In this document: positions 50,396-60,397 of the stretch, one piece after another
Numbering within the stretch: position 1 is the first letter of the stretch
How the letters are laid out: every line of letters starts with the position of its first letter
DNA from: Cinnamomum chago
Lineage: Eukaryota; Streptophyta; Magnoliopsida; Laurales; Lauraceae
Assembly: GCA_038049695.1 (NCBI GenBank)
Contig: CP142456.1
Coordinates: 69,622,922-69,686,921 of the forward strand
DNA length: 64,000 nucleotides
Reading direction: 5' to 3'
Notes under the pieces: model-generated
What the model saw: only the letters and a program-made list of their open reading frames with translations
Databases searched by the model: none
What the model was told of the DNA's origin: nothing
Position numbers and translations under genes: made by a program

Positions 50396-50518
50396 TCGTT
50401 CGGGGGTTATAAGAGCTTTTGTGGCAGTCGCCCGCCTTTTGATCCGCGAAAAGTCAAATCTCTAGTAGTGCATGGACCCGAATTGGAACCGACGTCCATT
50501 TACATCCCTAGGTATCAT

Positions 50519-53484
50519 GGTTTCTTTGCAGTATATTGGGGTGAATCTTTTTTGTAGGATAGAACCTGAGAAATTAAACCCAAAAAATGCTTTTTTTTTT
50601 ACAAAGTACCACTTTTCATGTACAGTAAGAAAATAAATTTGCTTGCTGATTGTACAAAGTTGGTACAAAAATTGATAAATCCCACATATCATGGTAACTG
50701 TGAATGTTATAGAAACTAATAAAACCCATATATTACAATATTATCCCAGGGTATCATGGGATTATCTAATAATATCATGGCTTTTTTGCAGCATATTAAT
50801 TAAGGAAAAACTTTCCAGAATGATATTACTGAAAAATGTTAGCCAGATGTGTAATTTTCCCACTAAATACCACTTTTCATGTTTGTAAAAAATGAATTTG
50901 TTTGCTAGTTGTAGAAAGTTTGTAGGTTCTTTACATTTCACGTGATTTCACCTGCGATTTTATAATTAATCCAATGGTTCGACGTTTTCCACAAAAACTC
51001 TAAAATCTATAATGTCTTAAGCGCTGAAATTTGACCCCCTTTTTGCCCATTTAAAGAGGTTGAATGAATCGGATCATGAAAATAAGCCTTAAAAATGTCC
51101 AAAAATGCAGATATAATGGTCTAGACTTTTCTCCAAGTATCTCAAAATCTATGATGAGTTGAGTCACGATATTTGACTCCATAGCCTTTTTTTTTTTTCC
51201 TTTAAAAGAGGATGAATACTTCAGATCATGATTTAGGGACCCAAGGAAATTTTAAAAGTTCAAAGAAAAAAAAAACAGACTTCGTAGTAGTGGAACACAT
51301 GTGAAACATCCATTTTTCTTTGGTTTAATCCAACGTTTCAGATGTTTTTTCAAAGATTTCTTAAAATCCATAATGAATTAAAATTTGAAATTTGACAACC
51401 TAGCCATTTTTCACCTTATAAAGAAGATGAACGGTTCGGATTGTGAAAATGGAGCTCATCGATGTCGAAAAATGCAGATCTTATGCTCAAGAGACTTTCC
51501 CAAAATTTTCACAATCCATGATGATACAACGGCTGAAACTTGATCATATAGCATTTTTAGGCCTTTTGAAGATGACGAATGATTCAAATCTTGAATTTCA
51601 TGGCCCAAGTCAAAGTATGTCTCTGATACGGGCCTAAAACTTGGGTTCGGCACCGCTTGATCATGTGTAATAAGAGGAGAATAGTGAAAATAACTAAGGG
51701 CCCGAGTACATTTTAAAGATTGAACAAAAAAGTCGGGTCGGGTTCTGTCACATCGCGGTCCCGTGATTACTCGGCCAAGGATAATTCTTGAGGTGTGATA
51801 CCCATACTCCCGTGAAACTCACACCTGTCTCGAGTCAGATCTGAATCACGAAAGATAAAACAGTCATATCAAATTTTATGTAGAAGCATAATCCATACAT
51901 TTGCATACCTGGTAAAACATATTCACAATTAGCTACAATAGTAGGGATTTCCAAAAAGACCCTCATAATATAACAAAATATTGGTCAAGTTCCCCAAAAC
52001 TCAAAATGATATAAATCATCCAACCCTTCTACACCAAAACACTTCCGGTCAAAATTCCCAATGTCTCTATCCGGAGGAAAAGGGCTATATTGTGCCCTCA
52101 CCTGCCCACTCCTTTAGTCCTAGAGGAACATTCTTGATCTCCTCCTCTCTCTCCGTGGCCTCCTCAGGACCGAGAGTGGTACTTGCATTTGTGATACCAG
52201 TTGATAGCGTCGTGAATATGACAATTCAACAAGTATAAACAATAATTATTTATCACGTGTTGTATCAAATTCGAATTAATGATAGGTGATTTAAGAGGTC
52301 AATATCAAGTCGAACTAGACAATTGTGCAATAATGAATAATTTATGCTTTTACGAACGAAATAAGGAATGAGCATTACTAGTTGGCTACTACATTATGCT
52401 CATCCTCTCCGATAGAAAGCAAATCATGTTAAAATGTCACCAGTGATCCGGCCAAAGATTCTCCTTGCTACCTTGTCCTATAGTTCCGGTGTTCCAGACA
52501 ACCTACTGCAGTGGTCTTGAATAACTATTCGAGTTTAACTCCGTTGAGTATCACACTGTTGAAGCTAAGTGGTGCTGAACCATTCGAATCAATAATAATC
52601 AAATTCGAATAAGTTTTCCACTTTACTTTGTCTCTAATTGAATCGAATCATAGCTATTCACATACATACTTACTCAATTGAAATCTCAACCGGAATATCG
52701 AACCTTTGTATAACGATTGCAATAATCGAATTGGGGATAATATTATTCATGCAATTAATTAATAAATCAGAATTTGAGGTCAACGATGTAATCCATCTCA
52801 ATATGAAAATGTAATAGATTAAAAGGAATCAAGGTAGGTTACTAGCCAATCTAATCTACTTATTCACTTTCTTTCACCGTCCAATACGATGTAGTTTTAG
52901 GTGATTCAATGTATGACTATTCTTACCTTGGTATCACATTGTGTATGAGGGTACATCGAATTCCCTAAAATAAACCAACAGCATATGGAAAAGTGATATA
53001 TTGATAGGATAATTCACATGAGATGATCTTAGCCTTAAAGGTCCACTCGTGTGGCTGAATTCTCTGTTGGACATGTTTGATAGTCAAAGGTCCATCCTAT
53101 GGCCTTATAAGGTCTCCCAACATTTAATTCATGTGGTTTAAGACTAATTGAGCTGATTGTTTAGCTCCCCCTTTAATCTAGTTTAACAAAGAAGTTGGGT
53201 TGGATTCAATAAAGGTTTTTCCTACTAAAGTTCAGGTGTGAATTAGGCTGTTTAGTCTGAGTCAAGTGTTATTGGACTGCGGTTAGGCAAATCCAGGCTT
53301 GACGCATGTCTGTTGGCTCCTTTAACTGGACTCATCTAGTACTGAGATAGTTGGCCTTCGGATTTTGCTTGTATTGAATCCCTATGCCCTCTAGCATCAC
53401 TTGAATCACCTGACACAGATTTACATAAAACTTCCATACATGCATTTGTATAAACTTTAAACGTTTGCCATGCGGTCTTATCAT
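50519..53484. other. Intergenic DNA with diverged repeats
   Basis: No gene recognised. About 50,511-50,945 contains two diverged copies of a ~262-bp unit (TATCATGG…TTTGCAG and ACCACTTTTCATG occur twice). About 50,990-51,610 contains four diverged copies of a ~100-bp unit (AAATCYATAATG…GAAATTTGA…AAGATGAA…GGATC). About 51,780-53,330 has a different texture and could be an old LTR element, but no ends were found. Confidence 0.5.
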
Positions 53485-53487
53485 TTA

Positions 53488-53992
53488 GGGCATGTTTGTG
53501 TAGCCCATTTCCGCGGAAAAGGTTGTAGTTTTCTGCAGAAAACTTCTTTTTCATGTGTTTGGTGCGGCAGTTTTCCGCTGAAATGCTTTTTCGCCACGTC
53601 AGCTTTTTCCTTCCTAACCATGGAAATAGACTTCCTATGGGGGGGGTATGGGAAGTCCATTTCCACGGAAAACCGACCCCCCAATTTCCTCTCTCTCACC
53701 CACACTCCACCCAACCACCCTCTTTCTTCCTCTTCCCCTCCCAACCCCACCCACCCCACACACATACCAACCCACCCACCCAATAGTTTTCACTAAAAAA
53801 TGGTTTTCACTAAAGAAATCCATAGTTGCACCAAACGACATTAGCACTAATTCATCGAGGAAAACCTTTTTGTACCAAACATAAAATTTTGACTTCTGCG
53901 GAAAAACTTTTCTAAAGAATTTGAAACCCATGGATTTTGCTGATGTGGCAATTACCAATTTCCACGGAAATTACATGTACACAAACGTGCCC
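53488..53992. mobile_element. Harbinger/Tourist-like MITE, 505 bp, TSD TTA
   Basis: The left end GGGCATGTTTGTGTA and the right end TACACAAACGTGCCC are inverted repeats. TTA flanks both (53485-53487 and 53993-53995). GGGC termini with a TTA duplication are typical of Tourist MITEs. TTCCGCGGAAA-type words recur near both ends. Open frames inside are chance products. Confidence 0.85.
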
Positions 53993-54130
53993 TTAGACTT
54001 TGCCATGGTGCCATGGTGCAATCAAGTTGCATGGGTTCATTTTAAATGGAGAGACATTTAGCCATTTGAGTTTGTTTATTTCATCATACCTAAAAAGAGT
54101 AATAAAAAAAAGGTTGTACAAATAAAAATA

Positions 54131-54468
54131 GGGGATTTGACATATCAATCCCCCTTAAACCCTACATCCCCAATTTCATGACAAAATCTAATAATGACAC
54201 CAGAGTCGATTTTAATACACTTTTTTTTTCACTTTTCTGTCCTAGATCCCATGATATTATGGGAGTTTCAAAACCCATATATTATGTGATCCAAATATTA
54301 AAAGTTGAAAAGACTTGATTCTTATCTGACATGATATCATGTGATTCAGGGCAGAAAGCTTAAAAAAACCTTATAGACCAGAGGCAAATGACTCTGGTGA
54401 CAATAATAGATTTTTAGTCGTGAAATTGGAGAAATAAGATTTAAGGGGAATTAATATGTCAAATCCCC
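54131..54468. mobile_element. MULE-type MITE, 338 bp, long TIRs, 9-bp TSD
   Basis: The ends GGGGATTTGACATATCAATC and GATTTGACATATTAATTCC (right end, reversed) continue as imperfect inverted repeats for about 85-90 bp (CCAATTTCAYGAC, TGACACCAGAGTC). Flanks ATAAAAATA (54122-54130) and ATAAAACTA (54469-54477) differ at one of nine positions. Long terminal repeats and a 9-bp duplication fit Mutator-like elements. Confidence 0.8.
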
Positions 54469-54496
54469 ATAAAACTATCAGCGGCTGTTGGTGTGT

Positions 54497-54498
<2 letters not shown>

Positions 54499-54529
<31 letters not shown>
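54499..54529. repeat. GA microsatellite
   Basis: About 15 GA units just outside the right end of the MULE-type MITE. Confidence 0.9.
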
Positions 54530-54533
<4 letters not shown>

Positions 54534-54702
54534 CAGTCAATCTTTGAACATGACAAACCCCAAGTAATTTCGTTTATCAAGTTTTTATTAGAATCAGATG
54601 ATATACGCACTTCCATTGGTTGGATGAAGTGCTTATTGCTTTAACCAACAGGACTTACATGTATGAAATACTTAATACTTGACATTTGCACCAAGCTCGC
54701 AT

Positions 54703-54936
54703 CTAACCAAGACGATTATGTCCCTGAATCCGATCTTGGCTGGAAGAATCTTCAGAAGCAGCACCAAAGGGGAAGCTGGTGCCATAATTAGAAGCCTGTG
54801 TTGTGGTAGGAACATGAACTGCAAAGTTCATTTCCTCTAGTTTTTTACAGGGCCCACCATTATTTCCTTGTCCATATGTGCAACCTGAATGGCCAGGAGG
54901 GGGCATTTCACCTTTCTCCCGGGACTCATGTTCCAA
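54703..54936 (-). other. Unrecognised 77-codon open frame in a duplicated segment
   Basis: The frame opens MEHESREKGEMPPPGHSGC and ends RIQGHNRLG. Its 5' third matches, on DNA level, a segment near 28,064-28,125. It could be the last exon of a degraded host gene. I do not recognise the family, and the chance-ORF explanation stands. Confidence 0.25.
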
Positions 54937-55619
54937 ACACGATACACGACTTAATGCGGCTGCTTAGTGCATTTTCGTTTTGTAGTTGGGAGTTTGGACC
55001 ATTGACGATTGATCTAGCGATTGGAAAGATAAATATTTAGTTATTACACATGATCAAATTAATTTTGCAGCCACCCCAAAACATATTAGTGTAAAAATTA
55101 TGTCAATCTTTCTTTCACTAGTGACAGTCAATCGATTTTGAGTGGTTAAGAATTGCCTTTCAGTGGTAAGAGGCGTCAGTTCTTCCCTCGGGTTTGAACT
55201 TGGGTAAGTACCTTTTCTCACTCAAGGCTGTGATACCTCACCAAAGGTCTACTTCCCTAACTAGAGGCCCCCTACCTCACCTGAGGTTTACTTCCCTCAC
55301 CTGAGGGCTCCCTCTCAAGAGGTCTACGGGCCCCAGCCCCCCTTAAGTTGGAATACCTAGGTGAGCTAAGACACAAGAACTATTTTGTAATATTTTACCC
55401 AAATGAGTTAATCCTGTGCGTCTGTCGCAAACTTTCCATGCAAGGTAGAATGCAGGGCCCACATAATGATCAATCCAAATAGACCATATAAACCTTTCTT
55501 AAATGGCACAGGGAGTTTGCATCAATTCATTGGGGTTAGAGTGTTGAATTGACTATTTAAAAAAATTTCTTTAAAAATATTGTACTTGTGGACCATAGAT
55601 GAAAGGGTCCGGATCATTG
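54937..55619. other. Intergenic DNA
   Basis: About 54,937-55,075 repeats 28,553-28,690. Around 55,210-55,330 there are imperfect short repeats of the CTACCTCACCTGAGG type. No gene seen. Confidence 0.45.
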
Positions 55620-56490
55620 AATATTTGATATTTAGAGCAGTCAGTTAGCCAGCTGTCTTTCTCCTTACCGAGCTACTCATTAAGCTACTTGACGAGTGTA
55701 CTCGAAGTAGCGAGTCAATGCTCTATTTTCTTTGCTTGCTTGAAAGCATCTGTTTTTTTTTTTTTTTGAAAAGCTTTCTTTTTTTTATCATATCTTCTTT
55801 TTTCGAGTGCATCATAGTCGTGTAGTGAAGTATCGAGCTAAGTAAGCTGATAGAGTGCATGGCTTGAGATTCCGATAGCCTTTTTCCTTGAGCGAACTGA
55901 TACGATAGCATGTCCTTCCTTGATCTAGCTCATAGGCGTGCATGGCCCAAAGCGAGTTATTATCGATAGCATTTCCTTGAGCGTCAAACCGATCGAGCTG
56001 ATAGATAAAAACCTTGATAGAAAAACTCGCATAGCGGCTGATAGATAGCATTTCCTTTAGCAAGCATTAGTTCCATTATACCATAGCCTTGATCGAGCTG
56101 ATAGAAAGCAAAGCAAAGCCTTGATCGAAAAAACAGCATAGCATTCATAGCTTTGATCGAGCTGACCTGATTGATTTGCTGGATCGAGCTACCCTGGCCT
56201 AGCCTTGATTGAAAAACCCGCATAGCAGCTGATAGAGAGCATTGCCTTGATCGAGTTGACGGAGGCAACTGTCAAAGCGGAGCTTCACCTTCCATGGTTG
56301 GATTGGGCTTTGCGGACATTCAAGCAACACAAGTAGCGTGGCAGGATTTATAAAAAAACTGTCGAGCTTACCTTACAAAGGAGAGGGCTTCCACCCGAAT
56401 AGCGTACAGGGCGTCGGTCTGTGGATTTGATAAATAAATCACGCTAGTGAGGAAATGAAGCAAGCGGCTCGAGCTCCGAGGGCAGACAGG
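55620..56490. other. Mitochondrial-like stretch (candidate NUMT)
   Basis: The composition changes to more balanced GC. The words CCTTGATCGAGCTGATAG, GAGCTGATAGAAAGC and CGCATAGC recur at irregular spacing, and the tail (AAGCGGAGCTTCACC, GGGCGTCGGTCTGTGG) reads like plant mitochondrial intergenic DNA. No mitochondrial gene was identified, so this rests on texture only. Confidence 0.35.
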
Positions 56491-56726
56491 TGCCCCCGCC
56501 TACGCACGCACGCGCGGGCGCGATCTGTGGGCCCACAGCAGCTGGTATGCATAGATTCGCACAAGAGCATTCCTCTTTATTTAATATATTATATATGGTT
56601 AATCACTTAATCTTATTGTGAAAACAAAACATACGTAAAACTTTTTCATATCTCATGCAAGAGAGGGGCATTGATTTGGAGCTGTTTAAATTTTAAATAG
56701 ATAGCCCCCTACTATATAGCATTTTA

Positions 56727-56995
56727 GGGCTCGTTTGACACTTTACTAATACAATCAAAGTCAAGTAAAGTCTCTATTTTCCTAACAAGCTGTCACATCA
56801 AATGCACTTTATTCAAAACTCCATTCATCTTTTTCATAAAAAAAACACCACTTTTCCATACAAAAAATAAAAAAGATTAAATAACAAACAACTAAAAATA
56901 AAATACCATCATAACCCACTTATATTTTATTCTTTTTTTTCAAAATCAAGAGTTTACTTTACTTCACTATATTAGTAGAGTTACTAAATTGGCCC
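56727..56995. mobile_element. Possible MITE, GGGC ends
   Basis: GGGCTCGTTTGACACTTTAC at the left and TATTAGTAGAGTTACTAAAT with GGCCC at the right form an imperfect inverted pair around AT-rich DNA. No clear target duplication was found. Confidence 0.35.
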
Positions 56996-57427
56996 ACTTA
57001 TGGATTTCTCTAATCGGAACTTATTAAAGGTTCCAAGCTCAAGAAAGGAGAGGCAGTCAATGTTGAAGTTGGCAAGTCCTATTGGGCACCTACTGGCTTC
57101 ATGTGGAATCGATATCCTTTGAGTGGGTCTACGCATGGTGATCGTGAGTGGACCACTCGGGGCCCATCACGTCACCATTGGTAGCCCCAGCCCCGGATGC
57201 ATGGTAGACTGGCTGAGGTGATGAGGTGGACTGTGAATGGTCCACTCACGAACACAGTGAGTGTTGTGGGGAAATATTCAAAATGCACTATACTGCAATA
57301 AGAATTAATCACAACTTTCACGAGAGGAAAATCCTCTCAATCCATGTATGGTATAACAAAATTATTCATAAACTAACATAAAATCTCTAATAAACTAACA
57401 ATTCAGTTTTATCAGTAACCGAACCAC

Positions 57428-58020
57428 CACTACAACAAATGGGATTTTCAGCGACGAAAATATTTGCGATGCAACCCAAAGCGTCACAAAAAATAAATTT
57501 TTTGCAACATTAAATTAGACCCGTCACAACAAGTTAAGTATTTGCGACACAAGACTCCATGCGTCGCAAACAAATGCGTCAAAAAATCATTGGGGCCAAA
57601 TGGCAGTAAAATTATTCGCAACGCCAGATAGTCATTTGCGACACAATCATCTGTCGTAAATAAATGTCTCTATTTGCGACGCAATCCTTGTGTCGCAAAT
57701 AATTTCTAGTCTGAGCTATGTCATAGAAAATCTAAGGTTTTTTTGCAACAGTTTCCTTTTGCATCGCACATAATATCTTATTTGCGACGCTGATATATTT
57801 GCGTCATAAATAATTAGTATTAGCGACCTCCATCATACGATGTCATAAAAATTTTGAGCAAAAAAAATAACTATTTACTTGGGACGCAATTTTGACGTCA
57901 CAAAAAAATATTTAATTGCGACAGTATACCTGCTGCGTCACAGATAATGAGTTTTTTTTTGCAACGTGACTTTAAATGCATCGTAGATAGTAGTTTTATT
58001 AGCGACATTATTTTATAGCG
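57428..58020. promoter_or_regulatory. Subterminal repeats of CACTA 2
   Basis: Words of the type ATTTGCGACGCAA, TGCGTCGCAAAC and CGTCACAAA occur more than ten times in both orientations over 600 bp. They are different in sequence from those of the first CACTA. They are likely binding sites for its TNPA-like factor, by analogy with En/Spm. Confidence 0.75.
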
Positions 58021-58666
58021 TTAAAAAAAAAAGTTCTCCCAATTATTTCCATCTCCCGCCTTTTGTTTTTTGTTTTTTTTTAATCGATCACCCGCACCTT
58101 CGTTAAGAGACTCTTCTATAAACGGAAGTCTGCGCCCTATTATTATATGTTCAGCCTCTTTTCTGCCTTTGATAGTCCTTTAAACGGAGAAGGAGAAGTC
58201 TTGCCTCCCTAGCTCTCTATTCATTCTCTCTTTCTATCTCTCTGCCTAAATCCAACTGAAATCCAAGATCTCGACGATCCTCTACAAGATCTCGACGTGG
58301 TTAGCGGCTGCTACTTGTGGAGGAATCATCATTCGATGTCTTCTTCAAAGCAGCGCTGACTGGAGAGGTTCTCTTCCTCTTCTTTTCTCTATTTGCTGAA
58401 ATTTCTTTCCATGTATGCTTATATTTGATTGATGCTTTCAAACCAGATTTCTATATTATAAAAAAGTATGCGATTAGAATATGTTCTCTTTATTATCTGA
58501 AATCAGGGATTGGTATCGTCATCTTCTTCATCAAAAAGCTATTATCATTATTATCAAAGTTGAAGGGTGTTTTCCAACTATTTCAACCCCTGTATCGGTT
58601 CCCATGAAGACCTTATTGGTTGTTATGTGAATGTGATGTTGGTTTAATGATCCTAGACAACGAGGC

Positions 58667-59836
58667 TCACAATTTTAAGTTATGTTTTTTTTTTCTTTTT
58701 TTGAAGTTTTTTTTTTTTTCTGAGTCCGAGACCTTTGGGCTGTCTAATTGAAATAGAAGAGGATCTGGGTGGCCTACATTAGGATTGTAGAGGTTTGTGA
58801 AGAACTCCACTGCATTGGCTTGGATAGTGGCTGAATCCTCTGTTTTCTTTCCATCAATTGTGATATGACTAATGTTGTTAAAGGAGCTCCGAGCCTTGGC
58901 TGAATGGTGGAAGAACTTTGTGTTTTGGTCTCCCTTCTTCAGCCAATCTATTCTAGATCTTGCCTCTAGACCTCCTTGTGACCGGGCCACTAGCTTGAAC
59001 CATCTGAGATTTTTTCCCTTTCCCTGTTTTTTGATTTTTCCCTGCACTTGAGGTATCTTGAAGAAGTAATGGAGTAGTGCATGCAGTAGCCTCCATAGTT
59101 GCTGAAGGTCCTAGGTGAGTTTCTGTGGGTCTTGTTTCTGGAGTGATGGTCTGATCATCGATTTCACCTACAGCTTGGGAAGCCATTGAATCTAATACTT
59201 CTGGGTGCTGCTCAAAACGTGAAGGGGGGTCTGTTGAAGAGTTCCCTTCTGAGATGGACTGTAAGTTTTTGCAATATAGACTGGGGTTGATGGTTGGGGT
59301 CTGCCAAAGAGCAGTTCTCTAGTGTGGAGAAAGGATTTGAGGCATTGATATCATATGGCAGATCATTGAGAGAGGGAGGAGCTTCCTTGGGCCTTGAAGA
59401 TTTGGGTTTAGTGGCAGGTTCTTTTTTGGAAAGGAGCCTGGGCTGGTGGTCCATTTGGTTGTTGGTTTTTGTTAGCTATGAGGGGGGGATGTTGGGGAGG
59501 AACAATGTTTCGAACTTGGCTTTGAGGTATGACTGATAAATTTGGGTCTTGTACTACTGGTCTGGGGGGCCTTTGGGTTGATTGAGGGTGTTGGGCTATC
59601 AAGGTAGGGATGGGGGTCTGGCCTGAGTTTAGGTTTATGGTGCTATGGATGTTAGAGTGGTTGTTCAGGGGTTGAGTTTGAGCAAGGGGAGGAAAGTTAA
59701 TCTGGCTTGTAGATGCAGGGACAGGGGTGATAAGGAAGGAAGGAGCTGCTGGTTTGGTTGTGTTTGCAGGTTTAGAGAGATTGAAGGATGGGCAAGAGTG
59801 GTTGGTGTGACCTGAGGAGAAGTAGACTATGTTCAT
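58667..59836 (-). pseudogene. LINE fragment joining ORF1 tail to reverse-transcriptase linker
   Basis: On the minus strand the first part reads VYFSSGHTNHSCPSF, a worn zinc-knuckle end of LINE ORF1, then a Pro/Gln/Asn-rich tail. Without an endonuclease domain it passes to RSRIDWLKKGDQNTKFFHH, the conserved segment just before LINE reverse transcriptase, and stops near 58,690 in poly-T. An internal deletion removed the endonuclease, and the 3' part is missing. It is inserted in the leader of CACTA 2, on the opposite strand to TNP2. Confidence 0.75.
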
Positions 59837-60397
59837 GTATTTATGCTAGAATGATACTAATGTATCATCACCTTGACATTTATGCTAGACCAACATGCTT
59901 TGTCCAACTCTATTACCAACTCTAATGTACAACTCTTCATACTTCCTGAATTCATTTACTTCTAGAGATTACCATGCTATATATTTTCCAAGGTTTATGG
60001 TTTTTATTTTTGTTTTTAGTTTACAATACTTATGAATTGTTGGCACTCATCAACTTCTATCATTATTATGTATGCGCTCAAGTACTTCTGATGGAATTGA
60101 GGGGCCACCTTTAAGTGTAAGCAATAAGCATCATTGTTAATACTTCTAGTCCAAGTAACTATTACCATCGCTTATCATTCATCAACAAGAATCAACTAAA
60201 ATTCTGATTACCATGGATTCTGCACTTAATGAAAACTTAATCTGGTTAATTCCAAGTTCTTGATATTTTTTTTTTTGGGAATACTTCCAAGGGACATTTT
60301 AGTGTCAGTAACAACATAAACTTGTGGTAGGGAATCAAGTAATTTCTCATCAATACATAAAACTCATATTTGTACTTCTTGTGGTAGGGAGTTAGAT

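Larger units (their letters stand above)
29447..50470 (-). mobile_element. CACTA (En/Spm-type) transposon, 21,024 bp including a nested LTR element; TSD CAT
   Basis: The ends are CACTACTAG (29447) and CTAGTAGTG (50470). The inverted repeat extends about 26 bp with three mismatches (…TTGACTTTTAGCG versus …TTGACTTTTCGCG). CAT flanks both sides (29444-29446 and 50471-50473), the 3-bp duplication expected for CACTA. Inside are a TNP2-type and a TNPA-type gene on the minus strand, a 178-bp tandem array, and an LTR retrotransposon at 37906-45395. Without that insertion the element is about 13.5 kb. Confidence 0.95.
29051..50510. mobile_element. hAT-like short element split by a CACTA transposon (outer layer of the nest)
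   Basis: The left end TAGCGATGTAAATGG (29051) and the right end CCATTTACATCCCTA (ending 50510) form an inverted repeat. GGTGTCAT (29043-29050) and GGTATCAT (50511-50518) form an 8-bp duplication with one mismatch. Without the inserted CACTA and its CAT duplication the element would be about 433 bp. It contains GGGTCTGGGTCCGGGTC-like words and a (TA)n run at about 29,322-29,351. It is the oldest layer of the nest. Confidence 0.8.

Noticed and set aside
50045-50557. 170-codon plus-strand open frame rich in Arg, Glu and Gly
   Set aside because: It is a translation of GAGAGG repeats in the CACTA right subterminal region and crosses the transposon terminus at 50470.
53470-53958. Overlapping Pro/His-rich and Gly/Trp-rich frames on both strands
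   Set aside because: They are products of the C-rich interior of the Harbinger-like MITE.
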